Assembly: GCA_030063045.1 (NCBI GenBank)
Contig: JAQSEB010000181.1
Location: 868,001-932,000 of the forward strand
DNA length: 64,000 nt
Direction: 5' to 3'
From: Pratylenchus scribneri
Taxonomy: Eukaryota > Nematoda > Chromadorea > Rhabditida > Pratylenchidae
Shown: positions 1 through 9,500 of the stretch, piece by piece
How positions within the stretch are numbered: the stretch's first letter is position 1
How the letters are laid out: the number at the start of each line of letters is the position of its first letter
Translations under genes and position numbers: made by a program
The notes under the pieces: model-generated
The model's database searches: none
Told to the model about the DNA's origin: nothing
The model's input: the letters and a program-made list of their open reading frames with translations, nothing else

Positions 1-240
1 TATGTTGTTTCGTATAATCCCGGAATTGAAACCATGGCCCAAATTTGTCAGATCCTTTCCGGCCATAATATTGAATGCGATATTTCCTCCAATCTCATTA
101 CCCAGTATAAATTTGCTCCAATTACATCTGTTGATGTTGAACGATCCTTCTCTATTTACAAAGCTATCCTTTCTGATAATCGATGTTATTTTCACCTGAA
201 AATTTGGAAATGTATCTTTTACAATTTTAACAGAAATTGA
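1..240 (+). pseudogene. hAT-family transposase, C-terminal fragment
   Basis: The frame is open from base 1 to a stop at 238-240 and runs off the left edge. The translated tail contains the pattern VERSFSIYKAILSDNR followed by an aromatic/Leu-rich segment and NFNRN. This matches the C-terminal dimerisation domain of hAT transposases, where a conserved ER.FS precedes a short helix near the protein end. Only the last 79 residues are visible, so it cannot be judged whether the gene is intact. The tryptophan and Cys in the last helix look more degenerate than usual. Several non-autonomous elements with hAT-like ends and 8-bp target duplications lie in this window, and such a protein could mobilise them; that link is inference. 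Confidence 0.75.
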
Positions 241-687
241 GCTTATTTTTCATTTTAAACCTATTTCGATTAAAAAAATTACAAAAACGACTCCAAATTC
301 TCCAATCTATTTCGCACATTTTCTATCAATTTTTTTTTCCTTTTTTTATCTTCTAGCAAAATTAGACAAGGAAAAAATGAGCAAAAAGTGGAAAATAAGG
401 AAGAAAATTACATATTTTTATGGATTTTGTTTACTTTTAATGCCAATACATCCATTTATTTACGAATTCATTTATTCCTTTCACATCATTGAGTGCCACT
501 GCCATATGATAATAAAAGCAATTATCCCCTCGATTTTGTCATTGCCATTATCATCCATTGACATTTTCGTTCAAAATTGTGACGGTCCCATTCTCGTTCT
601 TCTTTATAATAATCAGAGTTCGACAACTTATATGCTGGCCAATTTTCTTCATCCACTACGACTGAAGGGAAAAGGAAATAAAATGCA
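241..687. other. AT-rich stretch, no supported gene
   Basis: Poly-T and poly-A runs dominate at 250-360. An open frame at 377-736 (+) is hydrophobic at its start and runs into the 25-bp tandem repeat that follows, so I do not accept it as a gene. Confidence 0.4.
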
Positions 688-811
688 AATATCCGTCAGC
701 CGAAGCCATAGACATATCCGTCAGCCGAAGCAGTAGACATATCCGTCAGCCGAAGCAGTAGACATATCCGTCAGCCGAAGCAGTAGACATATCCGTCAGC
801 CGAAGCAGTAT
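688..811. repeat. 25-bp tandem repeat, five copies
   Basis: The unit contains ATATCCGTCAGCCGAAGCAG and is repeated about five times; the first copy differs by one base (GCCATAG for GCAGTAG). It is a short minisatellite with no coding evidence. Confidence 0.9.
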
Positions 812-900
812 TACTTCGGAAAAAATTTGATTTTTTCAATCCCAAAATTCCTTTTCCCTCAATCTACCACCCACATTTTTTTTCCTTTTACCTCATTTTC

Positions 901-1035
901 CTATATTCCTTTGAGGGGATAGCCCGTATGTTGTTCATTGTTCATAGATCGTATGCAATAAATGCAGGAAGTCAAATATTCCTTTGAGGGGATGGCCCGT
1001 ATGTTGTTCATTGTTCACAGATCGTAGGCAATATA
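901..1035. repeat. Direct duplication of a ~58-bp segment
   Basis: Two near-identical copies (about 903-960 and 977-1034) share CCTTTGAGGGGAT, CCCGTATGTTGTTCATTGTT and AGATCGTA. They are separated by 16 bp. Three or four substitutions distinguish them. Confidence 0.85.
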
Positions 1036-1870
1036 ATTGGGCGTGTTGTTTGATGGTAGAGGGTGCAGCGATAAAAATATTTCCCATTCAAATTCTAAAG
1101 CCAGCCCCCAAAAATAATGATCTCATTTAATTTACTACTACTAAAATAAAATTATAATTGTTTTTAAAGGTTTTTCTATAAACCCAAACCAATTATTGTT
1201 TAATAGAATTCGTCAAGTTGCATTGAAAAATTTATTAATTGTCATGTTTTGGTCTAAAATAAAGGGCATTAAACGGTTTAAAAGGGATTTTAATTTTTAA
1301 AAATTTGATAAAAAATAAGCCAAATCATTATAAAATTAATGCTCCTCTATTAGGTCTATAAATTGATATAAGATTTATTATGTAAAATTGTATAAATTTT
1401 AAATACAAATCAGTGAATAATTATAATCCTTTCAAGAAATAAAATATTTCTTTTTCATGTTATCTTTGTAAAAATTGTAATTTTTAATTTATGCCTAATA
1501 AAATAATAATTTTTAGAAATAATTCATAAAATCATCCAAAAAATTTCAATTAACTAAAAATATTGATTTGCCTCCTTTTTGGTAATTTTTTTGAATAAAA
1601 TTGCGCAAATGGTGGAAGGAACTGGTGAAAGATCAAGTGGAGGGTAAAGCAGAAATATATTTCTTTCAATTTCGAATTTCAATTCACACCCAGATTTCAG
1701 TTTCCTTATTTTCCCCGCAAAGCATTTGATGCTCTTATTGCTTATCCCGCTGATTAGCCGTGAAAAATTTCATGAAACAATATTCACATTGGTATCTCTA
1801 CCTTCTTTGATTTCTTCCTTTTCTCCCTTCCCCTTTATTAAATAACATTTTTAATATATTTTTTAAAATT
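1036..1870. other. AT-rich intergenic stretch
   Basis: I see no gene, no long inverted repeat and no tandem array here. It presumably contains the promoter of the gene beginning at 1890. Confidence 0.4.
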
Positions 1871-1889
1871 TATTTTAACAGCTTTAAAT
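1868..1889 (+). promoter_or_regulatory. Probable trans-splice acceptor and short 5' UTR
   Basis: A T-rich tract ends in TTTTAACAG at 1873-1881, eight bases before the ATG at 1890. No matching donor exon is visible upstream. An isolated acceptor just before a start codon is the usual layout of a nematode spliced-leader site. The alternative is a cis-intron with an upstream non-coding exon. Confidence 0.5.
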
Positions 1890-2596
1890 ATGAAAAAATT
1901 TCTATTAATTTTATTCATCTGTTCAAAAATTTTGGAAACAACTTCTACAGGAAAAGATGATGCCGGCGGCTTATCACAAAAAGGCAAGGGCAAAAGAAAA
2001 CAGCATTCTTTTGATCTAAATGAATTGCCTAAAAAATTGGTTGAAAATCCATCTACTCCTTTGTTTCGGGAAGGCATGTTTATAGCAGATGGGTCAAATA
2101 AGGGCATAGATTCAATCGATGAAAATATAAAAAATACATCGACGGCACAACCACAAATGATGCACGAAGATTCGACAGCCGAAGGAGTAGCAGCTAGAAA
2201 TCTAATTCTAATATCTGCCGGAAAAGGTGAACATTTTTGACATTTTTAAAATGAAAGAAAAAATTATAAAATTAAGGGCAAAAATCAGAAATAAAAGTTT
2301 ACAAAAGGAAAAAACCTGTAAAAAATAAAATGAGAAAAAAATCTGATGATGGATTTGATATGTTGAGGATGCTGGCCTCATCAGCCATTGATGAAGATGT
2401 TCAAAATTCATCGGCGGCCCAACAAAATTCAGCATCTAACAATAAAAATAGTATTGCATTTAATAATCAACCAATTGAACAAAATCAAATGCAAAATAAT
2501 AAGAAAATCATAGCTGAATCTTCTTCGAATCCAGCAACTGATGATCAAATTAATCAATCACATATTGAACCCACTATGGTAAAATTATTAGTTTAA
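1890..2596 (+). CDS. Predicted secreted basic protein with EAR-like DLNELP motif (effector candidate)
   Basis: I recognise no family. Exon 1 starts at 1890 with MKKF followed by a hydrophobic run (LLILFICSKIL), which reads as a signal peptide with cleavage near residue 20. A basic cluster KGKGKRKQ (31-38) is followed directly by SFDLNELP (40-47). DLNxxP is one of the two forms of the plant EAR repression motif, which recruits TOPLESS-type co-repressors. A donor at about 2227 and an acceptor ending at about 2288 join exon 1 in frame to a second exon. That exon begins with a second basic stretch (KRKK, MRKK) and ends at 2596. Both exons carry a loose repeat (ID-x-D/E, then NTSTAQ or NSSAAQQ). 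Export plus nuclear-type basic clusters plus an EAR motif suggests a plant-directed effector, but this is inference. The intron is predicted, and the basic clusters could instead be low-complexity sequence. Confidence 0.6.
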
Positions 2597-2615
2597 AAAA
2601 TAATTTATAAGTAGT

Positions 2616-3272
2616 TAGCGGATTTTTATTGATATCAATATTTTGTCTGCGAACTTAAAATAGGTTAAAATCCATGTATAACATTTTTTATCAATGTTTT
2701 TTGTTGATTTTGCCATTTTTGACCGTCAATATTTATGCCAATATTTCGCCATTTCTTGGGCATTTTCGTCAATCTTTTGAGATTTTTGAAGAATTTACAA
2801 ATATTTATACTTTTTTAGAAAAAAAATTGGAAAATTTTTGAGAAATTTTGACACTTATTAGAAAATTTTGTCAGATTTTTCTAAAATTTTAAAAAAAAAT
2901 TTTTTTCGCTTTTTTAAAAAAATAACGGAATTAATTTTGACATTTTTTAGCAAAATATATTAATGTCTATAAAAAATTTAATTTTTGAAAATGAATTTTT
3001 TAAAATTTTTATTAAAAAAAACACAAATATATTCGAATAATTTGCGATTGCGAATAATAGAAAATTTTGATTATTAAAAAAACACAAATATATTCGAATA
3101 ATTTGCGATTGCGAATAATAGAAAATTTTGATAAATTATAGGGTTTTTAAATAATTTTCTTCAATATTTCATGAATATATTGCCGCGTTATTTTGAAATT
3201 TTTGTCAATATTTTGTAATTCCACATTTTCATCATTATTTTAGGATTTTTCGTCAATATAAATATCCGTTCT
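2616..3272. mobile_element. Degenerate hAT-like MITE (same family as 45590-46230)
   Basis: The left end reads TAGCGGATTTTTATTGATAT and the right end contains the reverse pattern ending AATATCCG. The interior shows the same CAATATTTATGTC-type T-rich repeats as the element at 45.6 kb, whose ends are TAGGGCCCGG and which has an 8-bp duplication. This copy has lost the GGCCC part of its ends and looks older. It lies directly behind the gene at 1890-2596. Confidence 0.6.
3016..3133. repeat. Direct duplication of ~57 bp inside the MITE
   Basis: Two consecutive copies contain TATTCGAATAATTTGCGATT and GCGAATAATAGAAAATTTTGA. They are nearly identical, so this is a recent slippage-type duplication within the AT-rich element. 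Confidence 0.85.
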
Positions 3273-3409
3273 CTATTTATAAGAGTGAAAAATTATTATA
3301 AAAATAAAAAAATGTTTTCCAAATAAATAATTTAATCTCTTACAAAACTTTTTAGAACACATAACAATTAATAACCCTCGTCAATTTTTAGATAGTAAAT
3401 TCGTCCTCC

Positions 3410-4008
3410 ATGACAAATGAACGAATTTATGTTGATCGTTATGGAAACCCGTGGGTCTTTAAAGACCAAAACGAAAATATTGAAGAATTGCTTAAAAAAT
3501 TTGAATTAAAAATTCATAGAAATAATACAAATACTTTAAATTTACATTGCCAAAAGAAAAATCCCGCAGGTGGAAGATGCCCATTTAAGGGAATGTATTT
3601 AAAATCAAATGGATATTTATACACTCGTGAAAATGAAAAACATCAACATTTAGAAAAAGGGGTAATTTATTGAGGGAAAATGATTTTAATTGTTTAAAAT
3701 TTTTAAATTAAATAAAAAAATTATAGAAAATACCACAAAATGTTGGCGATGTTTATGTGGATCGTTTAGACCAAGAGTGGAAATTTAAAAAGAAAATTGG
3801 CAAAAATATTTCAGATGAGGAATTGAAAAATATAATAGAAAATGAATTTGGCTTTTCATTGTCAATAAATAGCCGTAATAAATTAACAGTGAATTTACAT
3901 TGCCCAAAAGTAGGGATCAAGAATAAAAAATGCCCATTTGCTGGAATTTATTTCAAGGAGAATGGATATTTATATACTCGAGGAGAACATGAACACAAAT
4001 TAGATTAA
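3410..4008 (+). CDS. Two-domain FLYWCH-like zinc-finger protein
   Basis: Two exons (3410-3661 and 3727-4008) are joined in phase 0 by a 65-bp intron beginning GTAATTT and ending TTATAG. Each exon codes for one copy of the same module: an N-terminal YVDRxGxxWxFK segment, then LHC-X9-C-PF-x-G, then NGYLYTR and H-x-H. The pattern C-X9-C-X18..20-H-x-H with aromatic/Gly positions fits the FLYWCH/WRKY-GCM1-like zinc-finger group, which binds DNA. The protein is about 177 residues, with no signal peptide or membrane segment. Related modules occur at 23.0, 24.7, 43.6 and 44.8 kb in this window, so this is a local multicopy family. Domain assignment is from pattern only; all Cys and His ligands are present in both domains here. 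Confidence 0.7.
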
Positions 4009-4390
4009 AATGTCTAAATTTATTTCGGGAATGGACGGGTACTTTTCTGTTTTGCTTTGCCCCAAACAAAAATGAAAATCATAATCTAGGAGTAATTTTG
4101 GGCCGAAAACACGTTTCTGACATCTTTTTGTCATATTTTACCATCTTGGTAAAATAATGCCGAATTTTACCAAGAAAATGCTAAGTGAGACCAAGGGCAT
4201 TTTTGGTAAAAATTTTTACATAGCCAATATATGGCTCAATCAACGCATAAGGTAATATTTCATCTTACATATAGAATACTAAGACAAATATTTCTTTCGG
4301 TCATAATTTTGTAATAATTGCATATTACCTTATAAAATGATACCATTCGATTCTGCTCGACCAGCTGCATGGAATGAACTATCATAATAA

Positions 4391-4792
4391 GGTGCTATAT
4401 CGTTTCCTGAATAGTGAAAATGTGATGGGATTTTCGACTTATAGTAAATCAGAAGCCGGTTTTATGTCCCTACAAACCTTAAACAATTTTGTAGATCACA
4501 ACGAGACGCATCGAATGATATATAAATTGTAATGGTATGGTCATAAAATTAAAGAGTTTAAAACCAACGATTGGAAAAAATTTGAACAGTTTAATTCCCT
4601 CCAATTTTGATTAAACCATGGCAATTTATATACTATTCGATGCGTCTCGATGAGATCTACAAAATGGTATAAGGTTTGCAGTGTCTAAAACCGTTTTCTG
4701 ATTTATTATAAGTCAAAAACGCCCACATTTGCACTATTCAGGAAACGCACATATTTGCACGGCCTTTTGTCTATTCAGGAATTGACCCCGTA
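4391..4792. mobile_element. Foldback MITE, family A, nested
   Basis: The two halves are reverse complements around 4590. Each contains the family core GATGCGTCTCGATGAGATCT and an adjacent GGTATAAGGTTTG-like stretch, flanked by CAGAAA-type arms and TTTGCA-CTATTCAGGA outer ends. It is inserted into the family D element. Confidence 0.75.
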
Positions 4793-4829
4793 TTTTATAA
4801 GAATATACAAAAAATTTTAAATGATATAA

Positions 4830-5085
4830 TATTAATTTGCCGAAAAAACACTGAATTTGCCGAAAACTTTTCGTGTCGAAAAATAATATATTTTTGAGGC
4901 CATATAACTTGGCCCTAACTAGGTGTTTGGGGCTATGATTAGGCTAGGCATGGGATTAGGGGTAAAGGGCTAGGGAATCTTAAAGAAGTATGATTTGGCC
5001 AAGTTATAAGGCCTCAAAAATATAATATTTTTCGACACGAAAAGTTTTCGGCAAATTCTGTGTTTTTTCGACAAATTAAACGACT
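4830..5085. mobile_element. Foldback MITE, family B, nested
   Basis: The arms are TTTGCCGAAAAAACACTGAA and CTTTTCGTGTCGAAAAATA, mirrored at 5030-5085. The loop contains degenerate TTAGGG-like words (GATTAGGCTAGG, GGGATTAGGGG). Further copies are at 7.2 and 10.3 kb. Confidence 0.75.
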
Positions 5086-5421
5086 GCCATTTTTAAATTG
5101 CCTTTGGTCTTCCCTTTACTTTTTCTTGGTAAAAGTCGTCATTATTTTACCAAGATGACAAAATATAATGAAATGTTCGTATTCTACGACCAAAATTACC
5201 CCTATAATGTGATTTCAATCATTTTTGGTCGGGGTCTAACAAAACAGAAAATAATGATTCAATATATTCTTATCGTTATCTTTTTTAAGTCGTTTTCCAA
5301 TTAAATCCGATCAAGCTAATTTATGTATTTTTCTCTATTCCAACATAGAATTGAATTTCGAACTTTAAAAATGACATTTTTAAATTGATAGCTTATTTTA
5401 CAATTTTTATATAATATTATA

Positions 5422-5856
5422 GGTGCTAGGTCAATTCCACAATTCTGCAAATGTGGTCAATTCCACAATTCTGCAAATGTGAGGGTTTTCGGCTTATAAT
5501 TAATCAGAAAGTGGTTTTAGACCCCACAAACCTTATACCATTTTGTACATCTCATCGAGACGCATCGATTGGTGTAAAATTTGTCATGGTTTGGCCAAAA
5601 AATAAAGAGTTAAACCGTTTAAACCCATATTTTTAAGTTTTTGGTTTAAAACTCTTTAATATCGGGCCAAACCATGACAAATTATATACCAATCGATGCG
5701 TCTCGATGAGATCTACAAAATGGTATAAGGTTTGTGGAGTCTAAAGCCACTTTCTGATTAATTATAAGCCGAAAACGCTCACATTTGCAGAATTGTGGAA
5801 TTGACCACATTTGCATAGCCCTTTGTCTATTGTGGAATCGACCCCGCACGAATATT
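5422..5856. mobile_element. Foldback MITE, family A
   Basis: The ends are GGTGCTAGGTCAATTCCACA on the left and GGAATCGACCCCGCAC on the right. The mirrored core has GAGACGCATCGATTGGT on the left half and CGATGCGTCTCGATGAGATC on the right half. A short duplication near the left end (CAATTCCACAATTCTGCAAA occurs twice) is a local tandem copy of the terminus. Confidence 0.8.
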
Positions 5857-6095
5857 ATAATTTAAGCTCGGTTTTGTTGTTCCATCGAATGTATTTTCAT
5901 CATCATCATCATCAATATCCATTTGTGCTTCTTCTTCTTTATCAATATTCTCTTCATTCTCCTATTCAACATCCATTTGTGTATTTTCGTCATCATTATC
6001 AAATAAAATTATTATTTTTCCAAAGATATAATATATTCGATTTTTAGCATTTTTAACTATGCGAATATTTTGCAGCCAACATCCAAATTCATTTT
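5857..6095 (-). pseudogene. Remnant of an acidic-exon FLYWCH-like gene
   Basis: On the minus strand a start-like MNLDVG segment (near 6085) is followed by an Asp/Glu-rich stretch (DNDDENTQMDVE, stop, then ENEENIDKEEE and DIDDDDDE). The intact gene at 24.66-25.11 kb (minus) has the same design: MNLNAG exon, then an acidic run, then the zinc-finger module. Here the acidic run is interrupted by a stop and no zinc-finger part follows before the family A element. I read it as a decayed 5' part of a paralogue. Confidence 0.4.
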
Positions 6096-6505
6096 ACTCT
6101 AATCAATTAAAATAATATGTATTTAGGATCACATCATTTATCTCATTAGGGAATATGAGTGTCTTTTTTTATCAAGAAACAACTGTTAAGTGAAATATTT
6201 TTATATATTAATTTTGAAAGATGTTTTTGATGCAAACATTTGGAAAAAAATTGAAGAAAAATTTGATAGATAATCAACGCTTTTTTTTAGCAATTTTTTA
6301 GGAAAAATGTATAGCTGAAATAAACATTTCGTTGTTGCTGCTAAACCTTTGGGCCTAATGTTTATTTTAAGATATGTTGAATGGAGCATTATTAATGTTT
6401 ATATATCTAAAATTTCCATTCATAAATGGGGCTTTTTCAAATAATGATAAAATGAAAATTTTTTAAAAATATTCAAAAATTATGACTGAAAATATATTAT
6501 TATTT
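6096..6505. other. Intergenic, probable promoter region of the atlastin-like gene
   Basis: AT-rich sequence with no supported gene. It ends in a TATTTCAG acceptor at 6501-6508, twelve bases before the ATG at 6520, consistent with a trans-splice site for the next gene. Confidence 0.45.
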
Positions 6506-6519
6506 CAGTGGTTAAAAAA

Positions 6520-9500
6520 ATGTTATATTGTTTGGTCTATTCCCTAATCTTTCTGCTTCCATTTTGCTGTATTTTCGGGCCTACATATATTATGTCAAAA
6601 CCAATTCTGGATTCGGAAGAAGGTAGCGGCGAATTCTATGAAGAGGAAACACTGCAAAATGCTCTGTCAAATCAACTGGTCCAACACCAATTTGATGAAG
6701 GCGAAGCTCTTCCCATTGTTGTGCCAAATGTGGGGGCTCATACTTTCTCATTGAACAGTGAACTTCTGGAACAAATTTTACTTGACCCGAAAATTGCCGA
6801 CAAAAATGTGCCAAATTAATTTTTTTTTTAAATTTCATTTCCCACAAAAATAGGTGGCCTTAATTCCGGTTGCCGGTGAATTTCGAAAAGGGAAAAGTTT
6901 CATTCTCAATTTCTTCCTCCGCTATTTGACCCATTATTTTGGCGGCAATAATTCTTCGATGGATTGGCTCGACCCTGATATTCCGTTGGCCAGCCGATTC
7001 AGTGTCAAAAGAGGCACTTCCACACATACGAAGGGCATTCTCCTTTGGTCTAAGCCATTTTTGGTGCGCAATCCGCAGACAGACGAAGAGATTGCATTGC
7101 TTTTGATGGACACCCAGGGCAGTTATGATGATGAATCCAGCCTCCAGGAAAATGCCATCATCTTCTCCCTTTCCACCATGCTTTCCTCCACATTGGTAAA
7201 TTAAAGGAAGTCATTTAATTTGGCGAAAAAAAAACACTGAATTTTTAGCGAAAACTTTTTGTGTCGAAAAATGTTATATTTTCGAGGCCATATTTGACCA
7301 AATTAGACTTCTTTAAGATTCCCTAGACTCTAGCCATTAGCCCCTAATCCCATACCTGCGCTGAACCTAACCCTAGCCCTAAATCCCTAGTTAGGGCCAA
7401 GTTATATGGCCTCAAAAATATAATATTTTTCGACACGAAAAATTTTCGTCAAATTCAGTATTTTTTTCGCCAAATTAATATTATCTCGTAAATTAAAAGG
7501 GTGAATGTCCAAAAATGGGAAAAAGTTCAAAAATTCAAATGAAAAATAATGTCTATAGACATAAAATATCCAAATGCAATGCCAATAATCTATTGGCAAA
7601 TTATGTTATAGTTAACAGCAAATTGGGTACAATTCTATTTAAGTCCATGATTGAATGTTTTTAATGAGAAAAGGCCAATATTTCTGGGGCCATAATGCCA
7701 TCAATTTCACTCCCTTCATGTCCATCAGCAGGGATGGCTTCGATTTTCGTTTTAATTTTGGTCCAAAATTTCGAACTCTTTTTTCATCGAAATTTCGATT
7801 TGTAATTTTTGGAAATTTTTTGACCTACAGATGGGTTCAGAAAATTTTGGATCCCCAAGATTTAAAATTTTTGTTTTAAGAGATCTTTGAAATCCTTGAT
7901 GCCGATAGTATATTATCATTATCCCACTTTTCCATAAATCCCCCATTCATAGATTTACAATATTGGGGGCCAAATTAAGTCCAGCGATCTCCAATATCTT
8001 CAATTCTTTGCAAAATACGCGGAATTGGCGATGGATAACAGTAATGACACCGTAGAAACAGAAGATAGATTGCCACCATTCCAGGTGGCCATTTTGCCAA
8101 TAATTTCCATAATTTTATTTGCTTATTCCTCACAGTCATTGCTTTTCCTTGTTCGAGATTGGGCCAACCCGCAGGAAATGGACTTTGGCTTCGACGGAGG
8201 CCAACAATTGTTGGAAAAGCATTTGATGGTATTTTAGACTATTTTCCACTTTTAATTGAAATTTGTCCTCTTAGGCCCGAGAAAATGATACGCCGGAAAT
8301 GCGCAAATTGCGAGCCGATATTCGGGATAAACTCTTTCAAAAGGTCCTCTGCTTTTTGATGCCATATCCAGGCAAAATTGTTGCTGGTCATGGGAAGGCC
8401 ACATTCGATGGCAATTTGAATGGTAAAATTAAATTAAATATTACGATAAAAAAATTAAAAAAGAATTTATTGATTTAATAAAATTTAAAAAAAATAAATA
8501 TTCTTTGATATCGTATTACGACACTTGCGGACGAAACGGTCTGGCGCCGGTGGTGTTAAAGCTATTGTGGAATTGTTTATGTCATATTACTATTAGGCAT
8601 AAAATTAGTTATAATTTGACATCTAAAGCATTGGCCAATGTTGAATATTCATCGAATTCTGGCCAAAAAACAGCCAAAAGCACATTTTTAATTAAACCAA
8701 CAGTTTTTGGCCATAATTCGATGAATATTCGACGTTGGCCAATGCTTTTGATGTCAAATTATAGCCAATTTTAAGCCTAATAAAATGCTATAAACAATGT
8801 CACACAGATCCATTTGGTCCGCAAATGTCGGGTCCGCAAGTGTCGGCCAACCCTTATATGGCTGAAATAAAATATTTCTTTTACCGTAAATAAATTGAGA
8901 TGAAATTTAGATATAGACGAGGAATTTTTGGCACAAATTCGTGTGTTGGTGCCAGAATTGTTCGATGTCGGCAATTTGAACGCAAAATTCATCAATGGCC
9001 AACCGGTGACCGGCCGAGAATTGAACATTTATTTTGAAGTTTTTTTGCATTTTAACCAATTTTATTTATTTTTCATAGGCATATTTCAATGTGTTCAACA
9101 GCAAAAAGATGCCCGATGTCAAAAATGTTTTGGAGGTGAATTAAATTTTCGAATAAAGATAATAGCTTGAGGCCATCAATTTAACACGACAAATTAAAAT
9201 GAATATAAAATATACATCCATTTCATTGAATTTATTGCTTTTGCCAAGTCAGAGCAAATGAACAACTTTTAATAAAAATTCAAAAAATGTTTGGATTCTC
9301 AGTTCTGAGAGTAATAGGCTATGAATAAAAATAACCAGAAATATACATCGAATATGAATTTTATAAAATATAATAAAATCCAATAAAATGTTTAACCTTT
9401 TTTTCTGTCATTCTTTCTACTTTTTTTTGAATTCAGGCAACTGCCGAGGCAAACCATCAAATCGCAAAAGCACATACTTTGGAATTGTACACTAAATTGA

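Larger units (their letters stand above)
4043..5251. mobile_element. Foldback element (family D), split by two younger elements
   Basis: The left arm begins TTTTCTGTTTTGCTTTGCCC and continues through ATTTTACCATCTTGGTAAAA. The right arm carries the reverse complement (TTACCAAGATGACAAAATA, ending GGGTCTAACAAAACAGAAAA). The same inner sequence with TACCAAGAAAAAGC recurs at 11.4 and 40.4 kb. In this copy the centre is occupied by a family A element (4391-4792) and a family B element (about 4830-5085). No coding capacity is seen. Confidence 0.7.

Noticed and set aside
377..736. 119-codon plus-strand frame
   Set aside because: Hydrophobic and repetitive, ends inside the 25-bp tandem repeat, no recognisable family.
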